64,000 nt of DNA. It comes from Terriglobia bacterium. GTDB taxonomy: Bacteria; Acidobacteriota; Terriglobia; Terriglobales; Acidobacteriaceae. Location: the NCBI GenBank assembly GCA_020073525.1, contig JAIQFA010000006.1, positions 52,661 through 116,660 of the forward strand, written 5' to 3'. Each line of letters opens with the position of its first letter. The stretch's first letter is position 1. The notes under the pieces were generated by a model that ran no database searches, was not told where the DNA came from, and worked only from the letters and a program-made list of their open reading frames with translations. The position numbers and the translations under genes are program-made. Positions 9,051 to 16,700 of the stretch are shown here, in pieces.

Positions 9051-10154
9051 ATGCTGAACCGTTTCATGCGCCGAACCGCGCAGATGTTGCTACTTGTGTT
9101 CTTGCTCGCCACCGCTGCCTCCGCCCAGAAAATTAAGGTCATCGTCGACCAGGACGCCCGCGGCCCCGGCACCAGCGACCAGCAGGCGCTCCTCGTCTTC
9201 CTGCAGTCGGAGAAGTTTGACGTCCTCGGCATCACCACCGTGAGCGGCGATCAGTGGGTGAAGGAAGAGACACAGCACACGCTCCGCATGCTGGAGATTG
9301 CCGGGCGCACCGACGTGCCCGTCATCCAGGGCGCGGAGTTTCCGCTGCTTAACAGCAAAGAAGAGACCGAACGCTGGGAAGCCGTCTACGGCAAGCTCGA
9401 ATACAAGGGATGCTGGACCGAGCACTTCGCAGCGAAGCGCTCCACCATCTACGACGAACCCTACCACGCGCCCGACGTTGTGCCTCCCATGTCGGAAGGC
9501 GAGCCGCACATTCACGCGCAGCCCGGCACCGCCGCCGAGTTTATCGTGCAGATGGTGCACAAGTATCCCGGAGAGGTCGTGCTCTGGGCGGGCGGTCCGC
9601 TGACAAACTATGCGCTGGCGCTGAAGCTGGATCCGTCGATTGCCACGCTAGCCAAGGAGTTCGTCATGATGGGCGGAGGCCTCTACGCCGACAAGGGCGC
9701 CATCGATCCCGGAGCCATTGATGCCCGCCGCGAATTCAACTGGTGGTTCGATGCGGAAGCGACTCGCATCGTCCTGCGCGCGCCCTGGAAGAAAGTGACT
9801 ATCACGCCCATCGATATCTCGGTCAAGACCCGCTACACGACCGAGATGAAGGCCACCATCACGAAGGCCGGCACTCCGGTGACCGACTACCTGGAGAAGT
9901 ATTCGTTGCCCGGCTACATGTGGGACGAGATCGCCGGCATCGCACTCATCGATCCGTCGATTATCACCGGACAGAAGCAGCTCTACATGGATATCGACGT
10001 CGATCACGGCGCCAGCTACGGCAAGACAATTTTCTGGAACGCAAGAACGCAGGTTCCACCGTATCTGCGCCTGGCCAGCGTCCAATTCGACATCGATGCC
10101 GAGAAGTTCTACAAGATCTACATCGACTTGATGACCCGCCCAGTGCGTAAGTAA
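9051..10154 (+). CDS. Exported nucleoside hydrolase-like protein, divergent type B (paralog 2)
   Basis: A 367-residue nucleoside-hydrolase-fold protein with a signal peptide (MLNRFMRRTAQMLLLVFLLA, cleavage after ASA). The calcium motif is altered: DQDARGPGTSDQQAL replaces DTDPGxDDAxAL. The C-terminal active-site segment reads MWDEIAGIA in place of the usual HDPLAVA, so the catalytic His is Trp. NWWFDAEAT and WAGGPLTNYALAL are kept. The ATG at 9051 is chosen because AAGGA lies just before it and it starts a clean signal peptide; the frame is open to 8952. It is closely similar to paralog 4. The substrate may be a nucleoside or another glycoside. Confidence 0.85.
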   Translation: MLNRFMRRTAQMLLLVFLLATAASAQKIKVIVDQDARGPGTSDQQALLVFLQSEKFDVLGITTVSGDQWVKEETQHTLRMLEIAGRTDVPVIQGAEFPLLNSKEETERWEAVYGKLEYKGCWTEHFAAKRSTIYDEPYHAPDVVPPMSEGEPHIHAQPGTAAEFIVQMVHKYPGEVVLWAGGPLTNYALALKLDPSIATLAKEFVMMGGGLYADKGAIDPGAIDARREFNWWFDAEATRIVLRAPWKKVTITPIDISVKTRYTTEMKATITKAGTPVTDYLEKYSLPGYMWDEIAGIALIDPSIITGQKQLYMDIDVDHGASYGKTIFWNARTQVPPYLRLASVQFDIDAEKFYKIYIDLMTRPVRK

Positions 10155-10160
10155 TGGAGA

Positions 10161-10180
10161 GACGGGCGTCCTCGCCCGTC
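10161..10180. repeat. Hairpin GACGGGCG-TCCT-CGCCCGTC
   Basis: A perfect 8-bp stem with a four-base loop seven bases after the stop of the preceding hydrolase gene. The same GACGGGCG/CGCCCGTC core occurs at 16651. No T-run follows, so it is classed as a repeat rather than a terminator. Confidence 0.7.
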
Positions 10181-10238
10181 CAGTCGGGACCAGGCTGTTC
10201 AAGCGAGATAAGGGTAGCCCGAAACGTGGAGTTCCTTC

Positions 10239-11345
10239 GTGAAACTTAGTGCCCTTCGTGGTTTAAATGACTTCCGACGTTGTCCGATCTTTCTACTGCT
10301 GGCGCTTCTGCTAGCGGCCTCTTTTGCCTCCGCGCAGCCTCGCCGCAAGATCATCATCAATCAGGACTGCTCCGGTCCCGGAGGCAGCAACCTGCAGACG
10401 CTCCTCATAATGATCCAGTCCCCGCAGGTTGAGGTTCTGGGGATCACGGTTGTCAGCGGAGACCAGTGGCGCGACGAAGAGGTGGCTCACACGTTGCGCC
10501 TGCTCGAGATCGTTGGACGCACCGACATCCCCGTAGTGCCGGGCGCGGCCTTTCCGCTCATCCGGCGCCGCGAGGAGGCCCAGCAGTGGCAGGAGCGCTA
10601 TGGCAAAGTCGCCTACGCTGGCGCCTGGGATGATCGCTGGTGGCACGAGCCCTTCGTCGTCCCCGCGCTCCCGGAGGGTCAGCCCACCACTAAGCCTGCT
10701 GACGAAGACGCTGCCCATTTTCTGATTCGAATGGTGCACAAGTATCCGCATGAAGTTACGATCTACGAAGGCGGCCCCATGACCAACCTCGCGTTGGCCA
10801 TTTCGATTGATCCGCAATTTCCTGCGTTAGCACAGGAGTTGGTCTTCATGGGCGGAAGCCTTGGCCCCCAGACCGACAACCCCGAGTTCGAGAATAACCC
10901 TCGCCACGAATTCAATTTCTGGTTCGATCCCGAAGCGGTTCACGTGGTGTTGCGCGCCCCATGGAAGAAGATCGTCTGCACCCCCACCGACATCTCGGTC
11001 AAGACGAGCCTGACGCCGGCGATGATTAAGGAGATCGACAAGGCCGGAACTCCCTTGGCGCGCTACGTCGCCCGCTTTTTTCAGAACTTTCCTGGCGCCG
11101 ACATTATGTGGGACGAACTGGCCGCGGCCGCGTGGATCGATCCGTCGATCATCACGAAGCGGGAGACACGATACATGAGCGTCGATCTCGACAAGGGAGC
11201 CGGCTACGGCAATACGCTGACTTGGTCGGAGAAGGATAGGCCCTCACGAACCGTGCAACCGGTCGAGATCCAAGTCGACTTGGACAAGGAAAAGTTTTAT
11301 CGGATGTTCGTAAGTCTGATGAGTGACGCGACGCCCACTCGCTGA
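10239..11345 (+). CDS. Exported nucleoside hydrolase-like protein, divergent type C with Asn substitutions (paralog 3)
   Basis: A 368-residue paralog starting at GTG (10239) with GGAG upstream. The signal peptide contains FLLLALLLAASFASA. The metal-binding motif reads IIINQDCSGPGGSNLQT: relative to sister copies (DQDxxGPxxxDxQ) the first Asp and the later Asp are both Asn. The C-terminal segment is MWDELAAAAWIDPS, with Trp where canonical enzymes have His. HEFNFWFDPEAV and YEGGPMTNLALA are kept. It pairs with paralog 6 (same TKPADEDAAHF and KYPHEVTIYEGGP segments). With two ligand residues changed it may be inactive as a hydrolase, act as a binding protein, or have another reaction. Confidence 0.85.
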   Translation: MKLSALRGLNDFRRCPIFLLLALLLAASFASAQPRRKIIINQDCSGPGGSNLQTLLIMIQSPQVEVLGITVVSGDQWRDEEVAHTLRLLEIVGRTDIPVVPGAAFPLIRRREEAQQWQERYGKVAYAGAWDDRWWHEPFVVPALPEGQPTTKPADEDAAHFLIRMVHKYPHEVTIYEGGPMTNLALAISIDPQFPALAQELVFMGGSLGPQTDNPEFENNPRHEFNFWFDPEAVHVVLRAPWKKIVCTPTDISVKTSLTPAMIKEIDKAGTPLARYVARFFQNFPGADIMWDELAAAAWIDPSIITKRETRYMSVDLDKGAGYGNTLTWSEKDRPSRTVQPVEIQVDLDKEKFYRMFVSLMSDATPTR

Positions 11346-11349
11346 CCGG

Positions 11350-12852
11350 TCAAGGCTGCCGCGGCGAGGCGGAATTCTGGTTCCGAAGTGAGATCACAAA
11401 CTCCTGAATCTCGCGCCGTTCGCGTACAGTTTCTTCCTTTGTTTGCTTTATCAATTGAGCATGAAGTTTAAGTTCTTCTTGAGCTTTTTCTTTTTCGCCG
11501 GTCCGCTGGTAAGCCTGCGCCAGTCGATAGTGCGCCGCTGCGCTTGTCTCATCGCTTTCCGCACCGGCTTCAATCGCCTTTTGATAGGCGACAATTGCCC
11601 GCGAATAATCGGCGCGCTGCCAATAGAGAATCCCCAGGTGCAGATAAGCCGCACCGAGTTTCGGGTCAAGGTGTACCGCCTTCTCCAGATGCGACTCCAC
11701 GCGCCGTGAACGTTCCTTGTCACTATCTGCCGCAAGCGCTGCTTCTTTCGCAATACCGAGAGCGTAATAGTAGTTGGCGAGAGCATTGTCCGGTTGCAAC
11801 TGCGCGAATCGCGCCAGTCTCTCCACCGCTCCTTGTGGCAGAGCGGTCTCGACGCTGAGCATCCTCCCCAAAAAGAGGTAGGGAGTTGGATCGTCAGGAG
11901 CAAGGTCGGAGGCGTTCCCGAGATACTCCGTTGCTTGGTCGTAGGAGCCACGCGCATACCAAGCGACGCCGAGCGCGACCAGAATGCGCACCGACTTTGG
12001 AAACAGGCGATTGCCCTTGGTGAAAATTTCGGTAGCCGGTTCCAGCGCGCGATGCGTCAGAAGCTCGGTTCCCCAATCAAAAAGGTTTGGTTCGCTGGGA
12101 TCAAGTTCCGCCGCGTGCTGGTACTCGCGCACCGCTTCCAGCGGATGGCCCAGCTTCTCCTCGATGTCGGCAAGCTGATGATGAAGTGCAGAGTCTTTGG
12201 GATCGTGTGTCAGTGCGTCGCGCAGAAAACTCTCGCTTGCGCCAGGGGACGTCACACTCGGTTCGGCATCCGGTTTCTTGCCCAAGGAAACGGTTGCACG
12301 GGCGAGCGCTTCGGTGGTTCGAGCCACGGTATCGGAGCCGTGTCCGCCCGAATTTGTGGCTTGCGTTACGCCGGCCACAGTGAACTGGGGTTCGTCAAAA
12401 AACTCGGGCGCTTGGGGCTTTTGTGTCGCCGGCGCTTCGGAAGGAGCGCTTTGCGGTTCAGAAGCTTTTGTGGAGACGAGAGAGAGATCAATCTTCCTGG
12501 TCTCGTTCTGTGCGAGGCTCACCGGACCGATGCTTGCCTCGCTATATCCGTCCATTGTTGCCCGCAGAGCGTAAGCCCCCGCGAGTAGCGCCGTGAAGCG
12601 ATAGGCTCCTTCGGAATTCGTTCGCGTGGTCTGGGTGTCGCTCGCGAGTTGCAGGGAAACGGAGGCGTTTGCCAGCGGCCTGCCACTGGAATCGCGCACG
12701 TATCCCTGCACCATCCCCCCGGATGCACCCGACCCAGCAGGGGTGCCCGCTGGTGCTGGAGACTGGGCCCCCGCCGATGCCAGTGCCGCCATCGCTGCAA
12801 GAACGCAGGCGGCACCGTAGATCCGGATTTGTCTGAAGTGGCCGGAGGTCAC
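11350..12852 (-). CDS. Exported carboxypeptidase-regulatory domain and TPR protein
   Basis: About 500 residues. The signal peptide (IYGAACVLAAMAALASAGAQ) is followed by a carboxypeptidase-regulatory-like domain (VQGYVRDSSGRPLANASVSL, NSEGAYRFTALLAG), a low-complexity linker, and then at least six TPR units to the C-terminus (for example HLGILYWQRADYSRAIVAYQ). The frame is open to 13041, but the GTG at 12852 is preferred because AGGAG lies nine bases before it and it gives a normal signal peptide. It sits antisense among plus-strand hydrolase genes, ending five bases from the stop of paralog 3. It may be an envelope scaffold; no enzymatic motif is seen. Confidence 0.8.
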   Translation of the reverse strand: MTSGHFRQIRIYGAACVLAAMAALASAGAQSPAPAGTPAGSGASGGMVQGYVRDSSGRPLANASVSLQLASDTQTTRTNSEGAYRFTALLAGAYALRATMDGYSEASIGPVSLAQNETRKIDLSLVSTKASEPQSAPSEAPATQKPQAPEFFDEPQFTVAGVTQATNSGGHGSDTVARTTEALARATVSLGKKPDAEPSVTSPGASESFLRDALTHDPKDSALHHQLADIEEKLGHPLEAVREYQHAAELDPSEPNLFDWGTELLTHRALEPATEIFTKGNRLFPKSVRILVALGVAWYARGSYDQATEYLGNASDLAPDDPTPYLFLGRMLSVETALPQGAVERLARFAQLQPDNALANYYYALGIAKEAALAADSDKERSRRVESHLEKAVHLDPKLGAAYLHLGILYWQRADYSRAIVAYQKAIEAGAESDETSAAAHYRLAQAYQRTGEKEKAQEELKLHAQLIKQTKEETVRERREIQEFVISLRNQNSASPRQP

Positions 12853-13062
12853 GCGGATCTGCTCCTGCGAGAAAGCGGTGTTTTCCGCGACAAAATAGAA
12901 TCTGCCGTCACTTGTCATTCTATCGCATGCATCGTTACCAAAAGATTGGCAGAGCTCGCGCCCAGGCTTTACAATGGCACGCCTTCCATGCGGGCTTGTC
13001 GAGGCCCCAATATCGTTTGCTCGATTGTGGGAGCACATCAATCATTTGAGGGGATCCGAGCC

Positions 13063-14169
13063 ATGAAGCTCAGAGCTGTCGCGCGGTTGGTTCTTGCATT
13101 TCTGTTTCTTACATTCACCCATCAGCTATTTGCACAAAAGATCAAGGTCATTGTCGATCAGGACGCGCGCGGCCCAGCCACAACCGACATGCAGTCCATC
13201 CTGATCTTCCTCCAGTCGGATAAGTTCGATGTCCTCGGTATCACCACCGTAAGTGGTGATCAGTGGGTGAAGGAAGAGACTCAGCGCACGTTGCGCCTGC
13301 TCGAAATTGCGGGCCGCGCTGATGTTCCCGTCGCACAAGGCGCGGAGTTCCCACTGCTGAACTCCAAGGAAGAGTCCGAACGTTGGGAAGCTCTCTATGG
13401 GAAGTTCCGTTACAAAGGCTGCTGGAGCGATTTTTCCAAACGCCCGGAGGGCACTCCCCCGGCTTTCCGCGAAGGGTATCATGAGCCGGACGTGATTCCT
13501 CCGCTGGTGGAGGGCTCCCCTCACACCAAGGCGCTCGACGAAACCGCCGCTCATTTTATCGTCCGCATGGTGCACCAGTATCCGGGTGAAGTCGTGATCT
13601 GGGCGGGCGGCCCGCTTACCAATGTCGCTCTCGCCCTGCGTCTTGATCCGGAAGTGGCAACGCTGGCGAAAGAGTTGGTGTTGATGGGCAGTGGCATGTA
13701 TGCCAACAACGGCGGCATCAGCGGCATTGATGGACGCCGGGAATTCAACTGGTGGTTTGACCCGGAAGCCGTCCGTATGACAATGCGCGCGCCCTGGAAG
13801 AAAATCACAATCACGCCCATCGATATTTCCGTCAAAACCGTCGTGAACCCGGCCGTAAGAGCAGCCATTGCCAAAGCCGACACCCCGGTCGCTCGCTACC
13901 TCACCCAGTTTTCGGTCGAAAGCTTTATGTGGGATGAACTCTCGGCGGCTGCCATGATCGATCCTTCCATCGTCACGGGACAGAAGCAGCTTTATGTGGA
14001 CATCGACGTTGACCACGGGCCCAGCTACGGTGAAACGCTTTTCTGGGAGCCGGGAACAGAGCTTCCGCCCTACGAGAGAATCGCCACCGTTCAGTTCGAT
14101 GTCGATACACAAAAACTGTACGATCTCTACATCAGACTAATGACGCAACCACCAAGGCCCGCGCGTTAG
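13063..14169 (+). CDS. Exported nucleoside hydrolase-like protein, divergent type B (paralog 4)
   Basis: A 368-residue protein highly similar to paralog 2: identical runs include FDVLGITTVSGDQWVKEETQ and GAEFPLLNSKEE. The signal peptide is MKLRAVARLVLAFLFLTFTH with cleavage near FAQ. The altered motif is DQDARGPATTDMQ, and the C-terminal segment is FMWDELSAAAMIDPS (Trp for His). REFNWWFDPEAV is kept. The ATG at 13063 follows GAGGGG; the frame runs open to 12649, overlapping the antisense TPR gene, and is not used. It is followed after 29 bases by paralog 5, so the two are likely co-transcribed. Confidence 0.87.
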   Translation: MKLRAVARLVLAFLFLTFTHQLFAQKIKVIVDQDARGPATTDMQSILIFLQSDKFDVLGITTVSGDQWVKEETQRTLRLLEIAGRADVPVAQGAEFPLLNSKEESERWEALYGKFRYKGCWSDFSKRPEGTPPAFREGYHEPDVIPPLVEGSPHTKALDETAAHFIVRMVHQYPGEVVIWAGGPLTNVALALRLDPEVATLAKELVLMGSGMYANNGGISGIDGRREFNWWFDPEAVRMTMRAPWKKITITPIDISVKTVVNPAVRAAIAKADTPVARYLTQFSVESFMWDELSAAAMIDPSIVTGQKQLYVDIDVDHGPSYGETLFWEPGTELPPYERIATVQFDVDTQKLYDLYIRLMTQPPRPAR

Positions 14170-14198
14170 CAGGTCACGACAGCATTCAAGGAGCGCAA

Positions 14199-15404
14199 GT
14201 GGATTCCAAACAAGAGATCTTTCGCATCACACGGCGGCAATTCGTGACCTCGTCTGCCGCTGTCCTGGCCACCAGCAGTTTGGCTCATGAGGCCAACGCC
14301 GTCACCGCACTGGCTGGACAACCATCCGAGCAGGGGAAATCTGATGTCAGACCCGCTCGCGGCCCATTTCGTGTCATCATCGACACCGACCCTGGCGTGG
14401 ACGACGCTCTGGCGCTCCTGCTGGCCATGCGATCGCCCGAGTTGAAGATTGAGGCCATCACTCCAGTCGCGGGAAATGTACCGCTCGGCTTGACGCTGCC
14501 GAACGCTTTGCGCCTGGTCGAAATCGCCGGCCGCACCGACATTCCCGTGGCCGCGGGCGCTCGGACTCCACTGGTACGCCGCCTGGTGACCGCCACCTAC
14601 GCGCACGGCGAGAACGGGCTCGGAGGCGCTGTCTTTCCCGAGCCGACAACCAAACCGGTCGCGACGCCTGCCGCTGAGATGATTTGCCAGATCGTGCGCA
14701 AATATCCGGGCGAGGTCACTCTAATCACCATTGGCCCGCTGACGAACGTTGCCACCGCGATCAATTCCGATCCCGAGCTCGCCGGCATCGTTCGAGGACT
14801 GGTCATGATGGGTGGCTCGCTTTCGGGAGGAAACATTACGCCCGCGGCCGAATTCAATGTGTACGTGGATCCGGAGGCCGCGCGCATTGTCTTTCAATCC
14901 GGCATTCCCATCACCATGGTTGGCCTCGATGTGACCCGAAAAACCTCGCTCACCGACGATCATGTGCGCACGCTCGAAGCTGCGCAGAATCCCGTCAGCC
15001 AGGCTGCCGCGAAGATCGGGCGCAACGCGATCAATCACAACCGCGAGCACGGATACCTGGTTGGGCCGAACATGCACGACTCGCTTGCCGTCGCTGGCTT
15101 TCTCGATCCTTCGATTTTAAAACTGCAGGACTATTACGTGGATGTCGAGACGACGGGCGAACTCACGGCCGGCGAAACGCTGGGTTACAGCCCCATTGCC
15201 GGTGATTTGCGGCGGCGTCCCGGCATGGAGAAGGATGCCGCCGCCGCGAACATGCCGATTCGCGGATCGGCCCCGACGCTGGCCAGCACAAAGACATCTC
15301 CTGTCCTGCGTGACAAATTTGTGCCCAACACAAAGGTTGCGATTGAGGTAGATTCGGCAAAGTTCTTCGACTTGCTCATTGGGCGCTTGTCGGGAAGCAA
15401 GTAA
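14199..15404 (+). CDS. Exported nucleoside hydrolase, canonical type with Tat signal (paralog 5)
   Basis: A 401-residue family member starting at GTG (14199) with AAGGAG five bases upstream. The N-terminus carries a twin-arginine signal, ITRRQFVTSSAAVLATSSLA, so it is probably exported folded through Tat. The catalytic motifs are canonical: DTDPGVDDALALLLA, TIGPLTNVATA, MMGGSLSGG, EFNVYVDPEAA and MHDSLAVAGFLDPS. Between about residues 325 and 380 there is an extra Ala/Pro-rich stretch absent from paralog 1. It has all the residues expected of an active inosine-uridine-type hydrolase. Its place between two divergent copies suggests a mixed set acting on different nucleosides. Confidence 0.92.
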   Translation: MDSKQEIFRITRRQFVTSSAAVLATSSLAHEANAVTALAGQPSEQGKSDVRPARGPFRVIIDTDPGVDDALALLLAMRSPELKIEAITPVAGNVPLGLTLPNALRLVEIAGRTDIPVAAGARTPLVRRLVTATYAHGENGLGGAVFPEPTTKPVATPAAEMICQIVRKYPGEVTLITIGPLTNVATAINSDPELAGIVRGLVMMGGSLSGGNITPAAEFNVYVDPEAARIVFQSGIPITMVGLDVTRKTSLTDDHVRTLEAAQNPVSQAAAKIGRNAINHNREHGYLVGPNMHDSLAVAGFLDPSILKLQDYYVDVETTGELTAGETLGYSPIAGDLRRRPGMEKDAAAANMPIRGSAPTLASTKTSPVLRDKFVPNTKVAIEVDSAKFFDLLIGRLSGSK

Positions 15405-15419
15405 TGGGCAAAATCCAAG

Positions 15420-15501
15420 TTGTCATGCTGAGCGAAGCGAAGCACCTGCTGTCTTGTCAGTGCGTGAGAAAGCAGGTCCTTCGCTTCGCTCAGGATGACA
15501 A
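15420..15501. repeat. Long inverted repeat with GCGAAGCGAAG core
   Basis: The 31-base arms at 15420-15450 and 15471-15501 match at 29 of 31 positions when one is reverse-complemented. The core is CTGAGCGAAGCGAAG, with TTGTCAT ends and ACCTGCT inner ends around a 20-base loop. It is a mobile-looking intergenic palindrome between paralogs 5 and 6, with no coding capacity. Confidence 0.85.
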
Positions 15502-15552
15502 ATTATAGTGATGGGACGATAAACAAAATATTCGCAGTTTTGAGGTGCGTGA

Positions 15553-16638
15553 ATGAAGTTGGGCCGATTCCTGGGCATTTTTGCAGTTGCAACCGTAGTT
15601 CTAATGACGTGCCTTCTGTCGCAAAGCCAGCAGAAGCGCAAGATCATCATCGATCAAGATGCGGCTGGACCTGCCGGTACCGACCAGCAAGCGATCCTGC
15701 TGCTAATACAGTCTCCTCAGACGGAAGTCCTGGGTATCACCGTAATGACGGGCGATGCGTGGCTGACCGAGGAAGTCGCTCACACCCTGCGCACGCTCGA
15801 ACTGATCGAACGAACCGACATACCTGTGGTGCCCGGCGCCGAGAATCCGCTGGTCAGGACGAAAGAGGAGACCGAGCAGTGGGAGCAACGGTATGGCGCG
15901 ATCCAGTGGCTTGGGGCCTGGACTCCCAAGTTCTATCACGCACCCCGCGAACTGGGAGCGATGCCGGAAGGGAAGCCTGCCACCAAGCCCGCCGACGAAG
16001 ATGCGGCCCACTTCATGGTGCGAATGGTTCGCAAGTATCCGCACGAAGTCACCATCTACGAGGGCGGCCCCATGACTAACCTGGCGCTTGCCGTCACGAT
16101 CGACCCCGAATTTGCCAGCCTGGCGAAGGAACTGGTGTTCATGGGCGCCAGTCTGAATCCGCAGACGGACGATCCCGAGTTCGTCAACATGCCGCGCCAC
16201 GAATTCAACCTCTGGTTCGATCCCGAGGCGGCGCACGTTGTGCTACGGGCTCCCTGGAAAAAGATTGTGTGCACCCCGGTCGATATTTCGCTGAAGACAC
16301 GAATGACCAACGACCTGATCGAAAAGATCAAGGCCGGGAGGTCGCCAGCGGCACAGTACATCGGCAAGTATGCTCGCCTGCGCGGTTCTTACAACTACCT
16401 GTGGGACGAACTCACCTCTGCCGCGTGGCTCGACCCAAGCCTGATCACGAAGAAAGAAAACCGCTACATGGACGTGAATCTGGATCGCGGCCCCGGCTAC
16501 GGCGATACGCTGACCTGGTCGGATCGCGATAAGCCCAAACGCGATGTGCAGTCGGTTGAAGTGCAGGTCGATCTGGACACGGACCGGTTCTACAAAATGT
16601 TTGTCGATCTGCTGACCGCGCCGACGCCGCGGCCGTAA
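15553..16638 (+). CDS. Exported nucleoside hydrolase-like protein, divergent type C (paralog 6)
   Basis: A 361-residue protein with signal MKLGRFLGIFAVATVVLMTC, where the Cys could be a poor lipobox (LMTC). The motif is IIIDQDAAGPAGTDQQAI: both Asp residues lost in its sister paralog 3 are present here. The C-terminal segment is LWDELTSAAWLDPS (Trp for His). HEFNLWFDPEAA and YEGGPMTNLALA are kept. GAGGTG lies just before the ATG. It ends 62 bases from the convergent FG-GAP gene, with a double hairpin in between. The substrate is unknown, but the fold assignment is firm. Confidence 0.87.
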   Translation: MKLGRFLGIFAVATVVLMTCLLSQSQQKRKIIIDQDAAGPAGTDQQAILLLIQSPQTEVLGITVMTGDAWLTEEVAHTLRTLELIERTDIPVVPGAENPLVRTKEETEQWEQRYGAIQWLGAWTPKFYHAPRELGAMPEGKPATKPADEDAAHFMVRMVRKYPHEVTIYEGGPMTNLALAVTIDPEFASLAKELVFMGASLNPQTDDPEFVNMPRHEFNLWFDPEAAHVVLRAPWKKIVCTPVDISLKTRMTNDLIEKIKAGRSPAAQYIGKYARLRGSYNYLWDELTSAAWLDPSLITKKENRYMDVNLDRGPGYGDTLTWSDRDKPKRDVQSVEVQVDLDTDRFYKMFVDLLTAPTPRP

Positions 16639-16644
16639 TCACAG

Positions 16645-16696
16645 TGGAGGGACGGGCGTCTCGCCCGTCCAGCCGGGCGGGACGCCCGGCTCTCCA
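16645..16696. repeat. Double hairpin between convergent genes
   Basis: GACGGGCG-TCT-CGCCCGTC (16651-16669) and GCCGGGCG-GGA-CGCCCGGC (16672-16690) are two perfect 8-bp stems, bounded by TGGAG and CTCCA that also pair. It is symmetric and sits between converging genes, so it could stop transcription both ways, but lacks a T-run. Confidence 0.75.
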
Positions 16697-16700
16697 TCAA

